From DASQPR01 sp963836775 (GTDB taxonomy: Bacteria > Actinomycetota > Actinomycetes > Mycobacteriales > Micromonosporaceae): a stretch of 64,000 bases of DNA. Position 1 is the first letter of the stretch; each line of letters starts with the position of its first letter. The notes under the pieces are model-generated. The model was not told the DNA's origin. It worked only from the letters and a program-made list of their open reading frames with translations, and did not search any database. The stretch covers positions 1,612,001-1,676,000 of the forward strand of contig CAWIKR010000002.1 in the NCBI GenBank assembly GCA_963836775.1, given 5' to 3'. Shown piece by piece: positions 43,601 to 51,706 of the stretch. Position numbers and translations under genes: made by a program.

Positions 43601-44181
43601 ACGACGTTGACCGAGGTGATCGGCTCGGTGCTGCCGTCGTCCGCGGCGATCGTTCCGGTGTAGCTGGTCTGACCGATGCCGATGCTGCCGTCGTCACGGA
43701 CCCACAGGTCCCAGGGCCGGGTCGGATCGGGTGACTTGTCCAGCTGGCCGTCGATGACGACCACGCCCTCGGCGCGTCCGCTGCCATAGATGGCGAAGAA
43801 GTCCGAGTTCACACCGGCCACCGCACCGGTGCGATGCGCCATCGACGACGGCACCTCGTCGACCGGATCGGTCAGGTGGTCGTGTGATTCGACGACGCCG
43901 AGCCGCACATTCGGGTCGGCGAGGTCGACATTGAGCACCTGCGCACGCTGCGCGCCGCCGACCGTGTTGAGGTGGTCCGACCAGTGCTCGACCCCGTGCG
44001 TCAGGGTCAGCGGTTTGGTGCCGGACTCGTCGACGACCAACGGCCAGTTGGCTGGTGTCGTTGGCAGCCAGGCGTCACCGGCCGAACGTGCCGCCGCGAC
44101 CGATGTCGGAGCGGCGACGAGAGACGCGGCGATCAGCGCCGCGCTTGCGATGGGCACACCCCATCGACTTCGGATTCTCAT
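40696..44181 (-). CDS. Secreted phosphodiester glycosidase (NAGPA-like) fused to a metallophosphatase and Ig-like domains
   Basis: The ATG at 44181 has GGGGAGG upstream and gives 1161 residues. A signal peptide (about 1-30) precedes a NAGPA-type domain (about 60-420): AGVNSDFFAIYGSGRAEGVV, then GGENNVDNPVTAVGV and ILFDSGGSTQMVGRLPGQ. A Big_2-like Ig domain (about 505-585) and a beta-rich region follow. A metallophosphatase domain (about 770-1060) has QALGDMPDSGD, DAVGNHEITQG, VTHVPAYDPHP and LFGHSRG. A second Big_2 domain ends the protein. It probably cleaves phosphodiester-linked sugars of teichoic-acid-like polymers outside the cell. A LacI regulator is divergent. Confidence 0.88.
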   Translation of the reverse strand: MRIRSRWGVPIASAALIAASLVAAPTSVAAARSAGDAWLPTTPANWPLVVDESGTKPLTLTHGVEHWSDHLNTVGGAQRAQVLNVDLADPNVRLGVVESHDHLTDPVDEVPSSMAHRTGAVAGVNSDFFAIYGSGRAEGVVVIDGQLDKSPDPTRPWDLWVRDDGSIGIGQTSYTGTIAADDGSTEPITSVNVVEDLSKSGGALVHVTPFLGTPSPIPAATVVSGTVSGDQLTVADIKTGVTDLPQLPEGTTDLVATGAQAAWLTAHVKVGDTVTTAESLSPDQHIRQAVSGGAILVKDGALGVPLQGGGENNVDNPVTAVGVTKDGTHAVFAAFDGHQPEGVAQGLTRPQIAGWMMQHGAYNAILFDSGGSTQMVGRLPGQTEASVLNVPSDGHERPVANGLFIYSTETAPTTATSAVVNAGKPLSVLVGTTIDVPAYALDRAGNPAAEPVSLSVFPPSLASVHGTSLSAGTRGGVGILRIKAGRAQSLVPLKVVTSLPSLSVSPAQVDLNNGVAQQLTLSAGDVTLSDEAVHWTVDPADLGSVDAHGIFTAAASGNGLATVTASVGGTSASVSVAIGQTTVPVDSLHDISKWSVTDQYVNVYPRKVPSPGPDTGPTGSISASDESPPGSSSGSMAVHYHYPNQSKTFDLSIYLDDPESEQIGLRNGNQAPIGIGVWVKGNADLATRPGKALDPGIVSLNIGIWQASNQPTSFYPTGVTWDGWQYVVANLPAGLQFPLRVNYLGLVTIKPGPNLTGDVLLSGLQAVYSPRPPVPPVYHALPDNPSWLKFTDVGSFSAGGTTLAAMDDAHVRAADPGGTGPTVMKSIGTSFGTLPAASRPTQVQALGDMPDSGDPANLDLARSLLDGLGVPYRDAVGNHEITQGATPETGNYAAVFGDTHYQYAMGSANVIVTDSAHIGILASDPYQNVDADESQYQWLVDQLSANTSPVTVIVTHVPAYDPHPRADSQFADRWEAQMYEELANRYQQTHPFTHVLMLFGHSRGWAEEIRSSAGALTSGSGGVPNFVIADAGSPPYAPTDQGGFYNYGLFHVLPNGTVQFAVQPVLASVTVDRPASSDGPASVAVGSSVMLTAIGTTVTGDDATALTMPITDPVSRAWTSSDPRVASVDRRTGVVTGHHSGTVTITVIAGGVAGTLAVTVN

Positions 44182-44223
44182 CCGTGAGCCTCCCCAGGCG
44201 ATGAAACTTATTGACGATTTACA

Positions 44224-44238
44224 TTTCGTCTCACGAAA
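44224..44238. promoter_or_regulatory. Candidate LacI-type operator
   Basis: TTTCGTCTCACGAAA is a perfect palindrome with 6-bp arms and 3 central bases, midway between the divergent starts of the phosphodiester-glycosidase and the LacI-family gene. The position and symmetry fit an autoregulated operator that also controls the large secreted enzyme. Confidence 0.5.
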
Positions 44239-44323
44239 CCATTCTTCAGGGGGTCGGGCAAGGGCGGAGCAGTTGGCACTTCGGTGAACTCCAGGCGGTG
44301 CGGTGTTCGGATACGTTCGATTC

Positions 44324-45283
44324 ATGGATCCGCGCCGCCCGAAGCTTGACGATGTCGCCCGGCTGGCCGGGGTTTCGCGAACCGCGGCGTCCCGCGCCAT
44401 CAACGGCCAGCCCGGCACGACCGAGGAAGTCCGGGCGCGAGTTCGCGATGCCGCGACCCGCCTGGGTTTCCGCGCCCACACCGCCGCTCGTGCGCTGGCG
44501 TCCGGCCGGGGCGCTGCGGGGGCGGCCGAAACGGTGGAGATCCTGATCGTCGATCCGGATCCGAACGCGCTCAGCGCCAAGCCTTACTACGGCCGCGTCA
44601 TGACCGGCGTCCTGCGAGCGCTGTCCAATCTCGACGTGTCGGTGCGCCTGCGGGTGGTGCCGTCAGCGCCGACCGGCGACGATCGTCCGCCGTTCGGGCG
44701 TCTGCTGATCAACGTGCCCGCGCCCGCGGCGGCGGCGATGCGGCGCGCCCGGTCGGTCTCACTCGGCCGATCGGCGCCGGGGATCGCCTATGTGACATCG
44801 GACAACGAAAGCGGCGCCCGCCAGGCCGCGCAGCACCTGATCAGCACCGGCCGGCGGCGCATCGGTGCGGTGTTCGGCCCGGACATGCCGTGTGCCGACG
44901 AACGCAAAGCCGGGTTCCTCGACCTGACCGCGTCCTCGGGCTTCGACGTGGCGCAGCGCGACGGTGACTTCACCCGCGCCACGGCTTATCAGGCGACGCG
45001 GTCATTGCTGGAGCAGCACCCGGATCTGGACGCGATCTTCGCCGCCTGCGATGTCACCGCGATCGGCGTGCTGCAGGCACTGCGCGACGCCGGCCGGCGG
45101 GTGCCCGACGACGTGGCGCTGGTCGGCTTCGACGGCAGCTCGCTGTCCGAGGCGGCGGACCTGTCGTCGGTCTACGTGCCAGCCGAAGAGGAAGCCGCCC
45201 GAGCGATCAGCACGCTGCTTGACCCGGCTCTGGCATCGGCCGCACGCCTGCCCACCACCCTCGCCGTACGCGGATCCAGCTGA
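44324..45283 (+). CDS. LacI-family transcriptional regulator
   Basis: The ATG at 44324 gives 319 residues. The N-terminal helix-turn-helix is LDDVARLAGVSRTAASRAING, followed by the hinge helix AARALASGR. The periplasmic-binding-like effector domain has AYVTSDNESGARQAAQHLIS, RRRIGAVFGP, AIFAACDVTAIGVLQAL and VALVGFDGSSLSE. It is divergent from the NAGPA-like gene with a palindrome between them. It probably responds to a sugar released from surface polymers and represses the secreted enzyme. Confidence 0.9.
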   Translation: MDPRRPKLDDVARLAGVSRTAASRAINGQPGTTEEVRARVRDAATRLGFRAHTAARALASGRGAAGAAETVEILIVDPDPNALSAKPYYGRVMTGVLRALSNLDVSVRLRVVPSAPTGDDRPPFGRLLINVPAPAAAAMRRARSVSLGRSAPGIAYVTSDNESGARQAAQHLISTGRRRIGAVFGPDMPCADERKAGFLDLTASSGFDVAQRDGDFTRATAYQATRSLLEQHPDLDAIFAACDVTAIGVLQALRDAGRRVPDDVALVGFDGSSLSEAADLSSVYVPAEEEAARAISTLLDPALASAARLPTTLAVRGSS

Positions 45284-45307
45284 GGGCGGTGGACCCTGCC
45301 GCGGCCG

Positions 45308-46480
45308 CTAGGGCAGGTTGGCGATCAACTCGTTGATCCTGGCCTTCATCAGCTCCAGTGACGCGGCCCGCACCGCGGCTCCCCGCGACTGGTCGCCAAT
45401 GTGCGTGGCGAGCTGCTCGATCGCTGTCGCCACCATCAGGTCCCGGCGGGCCGCGTTGTCCGCGGTCATCGGACCCCACGGCCCGACCGGAATCGGCACC
45501 CCGCCGACGACCACCCAGCCGCCGCCGTCCACCGCGACTCCGCCCAGCAGCTGGCCGACCAGCTGCGGCAGGTGCGGGAAGTGCCGGTGCACGGGCGGGG
45601 TCCGCACCTTGTCGACTGCCATCCCGACCACCGGAACACCCGCTTCGAAGCTGGTGATGACCCGGATTGGCGCGACGTTTCCGGAGGCGCCGGCGGCGAA
45701 GACGTTCACGTGGCCGTGCACCAGAGTCGGCTCTGCGTTGCCGACATAGACCAGGCCATTGGTGTCGACAGCGAGCGCGAAGTCCTCGGAAAGACCGGTG
45801 TGGGGGCCGCCAATGACGCGCATCGGAGCCGCGTCACCGTCCGCCGAGGCGTCGAAGACCAGCACGTTGTTGCCGTTGGCGACGTAGAGGTTGTTGTCAC
45901 CATCGAAGTCCAGCTCGCTGACGCTACGCAACCCAGTGCTCGGACCGGCGATGCGACGAACCGGATTCGGATAGCCGACCGCGCCGGGTGCGTACACACT
46001 GATCGTCCCGGGGAGGTCTTCGAGCAGGTAGAGATAGTCGTTGGTGTCGACGGCGATGCCGTTGAGGTTGCCCGACGCCACCTCGATCCCGGCGATGACC
46101 CGCGCCGGCGGCACATTGCCGGACGCACCTGGCGGATAGACCGTGATGGTCCGGTTGGCCGGCACGCCGCCAGAGTTGAGGACGTAGAGGTTGCGGGCAC
46201 TGTCCAGCGCTACACCATCCGGGATGGCGAGCTTGGTCTGATCGCCACGGATCACCCGGATCGGCGCCAGGTCACCATCGGCGTCCGGTGGATAGACGGT
46301 GATGGCACTGGTAGCCGCGTTGCCGACATAGAGGTTGCGATCGTTGTCGAGCGCGATACCCGCGACACCGTCCAGCTGAGTCGACGGGCCGTGCAGGGCC
46401 CGGATCGGCGGGCCGTCACCGCCGGCGCCGAGCGGGTAGACGTTGACCTGCTCCCGCAGGAGTCCGACATAGAGCTCCAT
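45308..46480 (-). CDS. NHL-like beta-propeller protein
   Basis: The ATG at 46480, with GGGAG 7 nt before it, gives 390 residues. Residues 1-290 hold about six blades with the repeated pattern GIALDNDRNLYVGN...ITVYPPDADGDLAPIRVI, typical of NHL/lactonase-like propellers. The last hundred residues (after 300) switch to a helical segment ending LMKARINELIANL, which may be an oligomerisation or partner region. No signal peptide is seen. The ligand is unknown. It is convergent with the LacI gene and close to its end. Confidence 0.75.
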   Translation of the reverse strand: MELYVGLLREQVNVYPLGAGGDGPPIRALHGPSTQLDGVAGIALDNDRNLYVGNAATSAITVYPPDADGDLAPIRVIRGDQTKLAIPDGVALDSARNLYVLNSGGVPANRTITVYPPGASGNVPPARVIAGIEVASGNLNGIAVDTNDYLYLLEDLPGTISVYAPGAVGYPNPVRRIAGPSTGLRSVSELDFDGDNNLYVANGNNVLVFDASADGDAAPMRVIGGPHTGLSEDFALAVDTNGLVYVGNAEPTLVHGHVNVFAAGASGNVAPIRVITSFEAGVPVVGMAVDKVRTPPVHRHFPHLPQLVGQLLGGVAVDGGGWVVVGGVPIPVGPWGPMTADNAARRDLMVATAIEQLATHIGDQSRGAAVRAASLELMKARINELIANLP

Positions 46481-46608
46481 GGCAACTCCCGCAGCAGCAT
46501 CGACCGGGACGAATTGCCGCCAACGTAGCAGCGGCGGCATCGCTCGCAAGATTCATGACGGAATGCTGACAAGGCTCCGGCACGTGCGGCGCAGCGGCGG
46601 ATCGCCGG

Positions 46609-47412
46609 CTAGAACGCAGGCGGCCGACCGGCCAGAAACGCCGACAGCCCTTCGGTGACATCCGGCGCTCGCCGGGCCCGGTCCAGGAACGGAGCAATGG
46701 CCGCATCCACCGGCCCCCCGGCGCTTCGAGCCCGCAGCACCGCCGAGACCGCTCCGATGGTCTGCGGCGATCGGCCCGCGATGGTCCGGGCCAGCTCGGT
46801 GGCGCGTGTCACCAGACGATCCGGGGGGACGACTTCGTCGACCAAACCGAAGCCGAGCGCGCGGTCGGCGTCGATGAGGTCGGCGGTGAACAGCAGGTAC
46901 TTCGCGCGCGCTGGTCCGACCAGGTCGGCCAGCCGGACCGTGGGAACCGCCGGGTAGACCACACCAAGTTTGGCGGGCGTCACGCCGAACCGGGCGCCGG
47001 TGGCCGCGACCCGCAGATCACAGGCGACCGCCAGCTGGCAGCCACCGCCCACGCAGGCACCGCGTATGGCGGCGATGGTCGGTGCCGGAAACGTGGCGAG
47101 CACCTCCTCGGCCGCGACATTGGTGGCGTGGTAGGCGGCGGCCGCGTCCGGATCGGCGTAGATGGACTGCAACTCGCCAATGTCGGCACCGGCCGAGAAG
47201 GTCCGGCCGGCGCCGGTGAGCAGCAGCGCTCGCGCGTCCGCCACGGACGACAGCAGATCCGGAAACGCCGCCCACATGTCGCGGGTCAGAGCGTTATGCC
47301 GGTCCGGTCGGTCGACCATGACGAGCGCGAGATTTTGCGTACTCCGGAGGACTTGAAAGCCGGGCGGCGCGGCGGCGGCTGACCAGCCGGCGGCGATCCA
47401 GTCGTCGCTCAT
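46609..47412 (-). CDS. Enoyl-CoA hydratase/isomerase family protein
   Basis: A 267-residue crotonase. The first oxyanion-hole segment is RTFSAGADIGELQSIY, the second RGACVGGGCQLAVACDLRVAA, and the helix ITPAKLGVVYP-like GVTPAKLGVVYPAVPTVRL is present. The C-terminal part is LGFGLVDEVVPPDRLV. It acts on acyl-CoA in the cytoplasm. Its start overlaps the end of the methyltransferase gene by 4 nt (ATGA), so both come from one transcript, although no functional link is clear. Confidence 0.9.
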   Translation of the reverse strand: MSDDWIAAGWSAAAAPPGFQVLRSTQNLALVMVDRPDRHNALTRDMWAAFPDLLSSVADARALLLTGAGRTFSAGADIGELQSIYADPDAAAAYHATNVAAEEVLATFPAPTIAAIRGACVGGGCQLAVACDLRVAATGARFGVTPAKLGVVYPAVPTVRLADLVGPARAKYLLFTADLIDADRALGFGLVDEVVPPDRLVTRATELARTIAGRSPQTIGAVSAVLRARSAGGPVDAAIAPFLDRARRAPDVTEGLSAFLAGRPPAF

Positions 47413-48419
47413 CGCCGGCGCACCACGACGGTCACCTCATGGCGATTGTGATGCAACTGGCGGGCGTGCACGATCTCGAACGCGCCGGCCAGCAATCGCA
47501 GGCAGCTGCGCACGGTCTCCAGCACATGCCGTGACCCGGTCTTCAGGGTCACCACGCCAAGGCCGCCGGGATTGAGACGCGTCGCCGCGTCGATCATCAT
47601 CCGGCAGCTCAGTTTCGGCTCCATCCGCATGTCGTTGACCACGACGTCGAACCGCACCCGGGTGCTCCGGAGGAACTCGCCGGCGGTGGTTCGCGAGTGA
47701 TGAATGGATCGGTCGTCGGCGAGGCTCGGATCGAGATCCCCGGGATCGACCGCCCAGACGGTCAGTCCGTGCTGGCGCAGGATCCGGGTCCACCCGCCGG
47801 GTGCCGCCCCGAGATCGAGTGCCTTGCCGCCGTCGGGAAGGCGCAGGTCAAAGATGTCGAGAAGCTCCTCAAGCTTGAACTCGGCCCGGCTGACCTGCTC
47901 CTTCGTCCGGCCGAGCCGGACCTTCCCGCCGGGCCAGTCGCAGAGCGCGGCGTCGCGTCGGTTGAGGCCGAGGATCGCGTCACTACCCACCAGGGCGCAG
48001 GACAGGGTGTACGCGGCTGCGGCGCGCACCGGCTGGAAGCCCTCATCGCGCAGCGCCGCCACGATCTCCTGGGCCGCCTCGGCCGCCCCGAAGCCGATCG
48101 TCGGCATGCCGCTCGCCCATGCCTGCACGGCGATCTCCGGCCCGATGTCGGGCAGTTCGGCGTAGTGGATCGCGCGGGCCGCGGCCACTCCCACGTGACT
48201 GCGGACGCGGTCGACCTCGCTGGCGAGGTGCCGCACGAAGACCAGCGGATCGCTCTCGCAGTGCGCGGCGACCTCTTCGATGGTGAGCCCGTCGGCGGTC
48301 ATCAGCCCGAGTTCCGGACCCAGGCGCTCCACCGAGACCGGGCCGAGAGCATCTTGCAGCTCACGCACGGCCAGCATGAACGCCTCCTCGGAGGCGGACA
48401 CCAGCACGCGGTCGGACAC
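47409..48419 (-). CDS. RrmJ/RlmM-like SAM-dependent RNA methyltransferase with THUMP-like N-terminus
   Basis: A 336-residue protein. The N-terminal 180 residues (VLVSASEEAFMLAVRELQDALG) resemble THUMP-type RNA-binding regions. The catalytic domain starts RAEFKLEELLDIFD and has motif I KALDLGAAPGGWTRILRQHG, then VWAVDPGDLDPSL and FDVVVNDMRMEP (the catalytic Asp) and LGVVTLKTGSRHVL (the Lys). This is the K-D-K-E set of FtsJ/RlmM 2'-O methyltransferases. It likely modifies 23S rRNA or tRNA. Confidence 0.88.
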   Translation of the reverse strand: MSDRVLVSASEEAFMLAVRELQDALGPVSVERLGPELGLMTADGLTIEEVAAHCESDPLVFVRHLASEVDRVRSHVGVAAARAIHYAELPDIGPEIAVQAWASGMPTIGFGAAEAAQEIVAALRDEGFQPVRAAAAYTLSCALVGSDAILGLNRRDAALCDWPGGKVRLGRTKEQVSRAEFKLEELLDIFDLRLPDGGKALDLGAAPGGWTRILRQHGLTVWAVDPGDLDPSLADDRSIHHSRTTAGEFLRSTRVRFDVVVNDMRMEPKLSCRMMIDAATRLNPGGLGVVTLKTGSRHVLETVRSCLRLLAGAFEIVHARQLHHNRHEVTVVVRRR

Positions 48420-48496
48420 TGATTGATCTTATCTACTTGTTCACACGGTGGATTTGCTAACGGCTCAGTCGGCCCATGGTCGACTAGCGTGCGACC

Positions 48497-49879
48497 GTGC
48501 CGTCACGTCCTCGGATCCTGACCCCCGTGCTGATCTTCATCGGCCTGGTAGTCGCGGTGATCGGCAGCCTGGGAGCGCCGTTGGTGCCCACGGTGGCCCG
48601 GGCCAGCCAGGTGTCGCTGGCCAGCGCGCAGTGGTCGCTGACGATCACGTTGCTCGTCGGCGCCGTGACCACCCCGATCCTGGGGCGGCTCGGCGACGGG
48701 CCGCACCGGCGTACGTCTCTTCTTGCCGCGATTGGCGCGGTCGTGGCCGGGTGCGTGCTGGCGGCGCTGCCGCTCGGCTTCGCCGCTCTGCTGGCCGGCC
48801 GCGCGCTGCAAGGCGTCGGTCTCGGCCTGGTGCCGCTGGCGATCGCCGTCGCCCGGGACGCACTACCGGCCGATCGGGCACGATCCGCGATCGCGCTGCT
48901 GTCGGTGACCACGGTCGCCGGCATCGGGCTCGGCTACCCGCTGGCCGGGCTGGTCACCGAGACGCTCGGGCTGGCGGCTGCGTACTGGTTCGGAGCGGCC
49001 GTGGCGGCACTGGCCCTGGTGGCTGCTGCGGTGGTGGTTCCGGCCGCCCCGGACCGGCCGGGCCGCCCGATCGACCTGGGCGGGGCGGCCTGGCTCGGCC
49101 TCGGCATCACCGGCCTGCTGCTGGCGCTGACGCAAGGCCCGGTGTGGGGCTGGGACTGGTCGCTGGTGCTCGCGGTCATCGCGATCGTGGTCCTGGCGTG
49201 GTGGGCCCGCCGGGAGTTGCGATCGACGCAACCGCTGATCGACCTCCGGCTGGTCCGGCGACCCGCGGTCATCACCGCCGACCTGACCATCCTCTGTGGC
49301 GGCGTCGGCATGTATCTGCTGCTCTCACTGGTGGCGCGATTCGTCCAGACGCCGTCGGCGGTCGGCTACGGCTTCGGCTCCTCGGTCATCGTCGCGGGTC
49401 TGGTGCTGGTGCCGTTCTCGGTGGCCAGCTTCGTGGCGAGCCGGATCGCCTCGGCGGTGCAGCGCCGCATCGGTGCCGTCCGCATCCTCTCCGCCGGCTT
49501 CGCCATCGTCGCCGCCGCCATCGGCGGATTCGTCCTGTGGCACGCGGCGATGTGGCAGGTCCTGGTGGTCATGGCGGTCGCCGGTTTCGGCGTCGGCACC
49601 GTCTTCGCCGCCAACCCGATGCTGATCGTCGGAGCGGTCCCGGCCGCAGAGACCGGCAGCGCGATGAGCTTCAACCAGGTGCTGCGCAACGTCGGATTCT
49701 CGGTCGGCAGCGCGCTCGCCGGGGTGATCCTGGCGGTGAACACGCCGGTCGGCGCGACATTTCCGACCATCCATGGATACCGGGTGGCGGGCCTGGTGGC
49801 TGCAGCGATGTGCACCGCGACGCTCGTGGTGAGCATTGCGCTACCAAGTGTCGGACGAACCGCTAGTACCACCGAATAG
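48497..49879 (+). CDS. MFS transporter, DHA2/EmrB-like
   Basis: From a GTG, 460 residues and 14 predicted helices. Loop motif A is GRLGDGPHRR and motif C region is AGIGLGYPLAGLVTE. The end is typical for the 14-TMS drug-efflux group (SAMSFNQVLRNVGFSVGSALAG). It probably exports a hydrophobic compound using proton motive force. No regulator lies beside it. The ribosome site is weak; a start further in-frame is possible. Confidence 0.87.
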   Translation: MPSRPRILTPVLIFIGLVVAVIGSLGAPLVPTVARASQVSLASAQWSLTITLLVGAVTTPILGRLGDGPHRRTSLLAAIGAVVAGCVLAALPLGFAALLAGRALQGVGLGLVPLAIAVARDALPADRARSAIALLSVTTVAGIGLGYPLAGLVTETLGLAAAYWFGAAVAALALVAAAVVVPAAPDRPGRPIDLGGAAWLGLGITGLLLALTQGPVWGWDWSLVLAVIAIVVLAWWARRELRSTQPLIDLRLVRRPAVITADLTILCGGVGMYLLLSLVARFVQTPSAVGYGFGSSVIVAGLVLVPFSVASFVASRIASAVQRRIGAVRILSAGFAIVAAAIGGFVLWHAAMWQVLVVMAVAGFGVGTVFAANPMLIVGAVPAAETGSAMSFNQVLRNVGFSVGSALAGVILAVNTPVGATFPTIHGYRVAGLVAAAMCTATLVVSIALPSVGRTASTTE

Positions 49880-50003
49880 CTGATCAGTGCTAGGTTCGAC
49901 CGCTTTCTGTGGTCGCCCCGGGTCATCGCGGGGACCGTTGGCCACAGCTCATCGCGATCACGCCGCGCACCCCCGCGTGGCAACCAGCCCCTAGGACGGA
50001 TCC

Positions 50004-50474
50004 ATGGCATTCCGCCGCTCCAAGCAGAAGCAGCAGGTCATCGAGAAGCTGCAGGAGATCGCGCCGCCCGGCGAGACCTTCGTCGCGTGCGTGCACTGCG
50101 AGACCGGTCCGAGCCCGTGGCTCGGCATGATCTTCGACGAGGTGCCGATCCTCGGCACGGTCGTTTATTGGATGCGCAAGTTCTACTTCGTCACGCTGAC
50201 CAACACCACCGTGGTGGTCAACTCGATGAACCGGATGACGAACCGCCCCGGCGACGTCGTCTACTCGATCCCGCGCGAGCAGTTCCAGGTCACCGCCGTG
50301 AAGCGGGCCTCGCTGTGGAGCTCGATGTATGTCGTGTTCCCGGGCCAGCAGAAGCCGACCCGCCTGAACATCGACCGCTACTGGCGTGGTGAGTTCGACG
50401 CGCTGGTCGGAAACCTGCCCCAGGCGCAGATCCCGCAGCAGGCACAGGCCCCGGCCCAGCAGCCGGCCAACTGA
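50004..50474 (+). CDS. Small PH-like cytoplasmic protein of unknown function
   Basis: A 156-residue protein with a basic helix (RRSKQKQQVIEKLQEI) at its start. A beta-rich domain (KFYFVTLTNTTVVVNSMNRM, PREQFQVTAVKRASLWSSMYVVF) resembling bacterial PH-like domains follows, then a Gln/Ala/Pro-rich tail (about 138-156). No catalytic motif. It is followed by a perfect hairpin and is likely monocistronic. Function not known. Confidence 0.7.
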   Translation: MAFRRSKQKQQVIEKLQEIAPPGETFVACVHCETGPSPWLGMIFDEVPILGTVVYWMRKFYFVTLTNTTVVVNSMNRMTNRPGDVVYSIPREQFQVTAVKRASLWSSMYVVFPGQQKPTRLNIDRYWRGEFDALVGNLPQAQIPQQAQAPAQQPAN

Positions 50475-50495
50475 CGCTTGCCGAACACCGCGACG

Positions 50496-50517
50496 GCCCG
50501 GACCATCTGGTCCGGGC
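50496..50517 (+). terminator. Hairpin terminator
   Basis: GCCCGGACCA and TGGTCCGGGC are perfect 10-bp arms around TC, 21 nt after the stop of the PH-like gene. No clear T-run follows. Confidence 0.75.
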
Positions 50518-50626
50518 TGTCGTCGTTCGTGGCAGCTGCTCAATGCGGAACCGGTGCCATGGGTTGGCTCGCAACTGGCACGGGCTGTCGCGATTGCATG
50601 ATCGCGCCGGGGCATAACGTGGACGC

Positions 50627-51451
50627 GTGGCAACCGACAAGACCGGACGCGCCGAGATCATCGAGTCCGTCGACCTGGGCACCGCCGAACTGATCCCGGA
50701 TCCGCGCCGGCCGCACGGCTGGCTTCTGATGATCGCCGGGGTGTCCCAGTCCTACGTCGACACCTCGAATCCGCGGTTCCTGGAGTTCGAATACGTCCGG
50801 CGAGTCGTCAGCATCATCGACGCGATGAAGGCGCCCACCGATCCGATCGACGCGCTGCACCTCGGCGGCGGAGCGATGACCATTCCGCGGTATATCGAGG
50901 CGGCGCGCCCGGGTTCGCGGCAGACCGTGGTGGAGCGAGACGCGGCGCTGTCCAAGCTGATCCGGCGCGTCCTCCCGCTGCCCGAAGACGCCGACATCGA
51001 AATCGAGTTGGGCGACGCTCGGACATTCGTCGACGACACCCCTCGGCACGCGTACGACCTGGTGGTCTCCGATGTCTACGAGGGCGCGCAAATGCCTTAC
51101 TCGGTGACCAGCCTGGAGTTCGCTCAGTCGGTCGCGCACTCGCTCCGCAACAGTGGACGGTTCATCATCAACGTCACCGATCTTCCGGTGCTGGCCTTCA
51201 CCCGGGTGCTGACGGCGACGCTGCGCGAAGTCTTCGCCGACGTCTGCCTGCTCGCCGAACCCAACATGCTGCGCGGCCGGCGCTTCGGCAATGTGGTGAT
51301 CGCCGCCGCCAAGCGCGCCGGCAGCCTGCCGGTCAAGCGGCTGAGCCAGACCAGCCGGGTGCTGGCCGGAGCTGACCTGACCGAGTTCATCGGCGGTGCG
51401 CAGGTCACCCACGACGGCACCGCGCCCGGCATCACCCAGCCGCGGCTGTGA
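50627..51451 (+). CDS. Spermidine-synthase-like (class I SAM fold) protein
   Basis: A 274-residue protein from a GTG. LHLGGGAMTIPRYIEAARPG and TVVERDAALSKLIR match the nucleotide-binding region of spermidine synthases, and DLVVSDVYEGAQMPYSVTS the catalytic Asp region. The N-terminal beta-strands (GWLLMIAGVSQSYVDTSNPR) also fit the family. Proteins of this short type are often found as stand-alone relatives of fused transporter-synthases; polyamine synthesis is not proven. It is well separated from neighbours on both sides. Confidence 0.82.
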   Translation: MATDKTGRAEIIESVDLGTAELIPDPRRPHGWLLMIAGVSQSYVDTSNPRFLEFEYVRRVVSIIDAMKAPTDPIDALHLGGGAMTIPRYIEAARPGSRQTVVERDAALSKLIRRVLPLPEDADIEIELGDARTFVDDTPRHAYDLVVSDVYEGAQMPYSVTSLEFAQSVAHSLRNSGRFIINVTDLPVLAFTRVLTATLREVFADVCLLAEPNMLRGRRFGNVVIAAAKRAGSLPVKRLSQTSRVLAGADLTEFIGGAQVTHDGTAPGITQPRL

Positions 51452-51706
51452 CCAACGGCCGGCGATCTCGGCTGTCGGCGGGCGCTGCTCAGGCGCTCGA
51501 TGCGGCGGCTGCGGAGGCCGCTCGCCTCCGCACACGACCGCCCCGGAGGCGATCGACCGCGTCGAGATCGGCCGAACCGGCATAACGGCGCCACACTGGT
51601 GTGTTGTCCATCACGGGTGCAGGTGTCCGGCCCGCGGAGGACGGATCAACTGAGATTCGGCCGCGCCGGGCCTCGTACCATTTGGGGAAGAGCGAGGGGG
51701 AAATGC

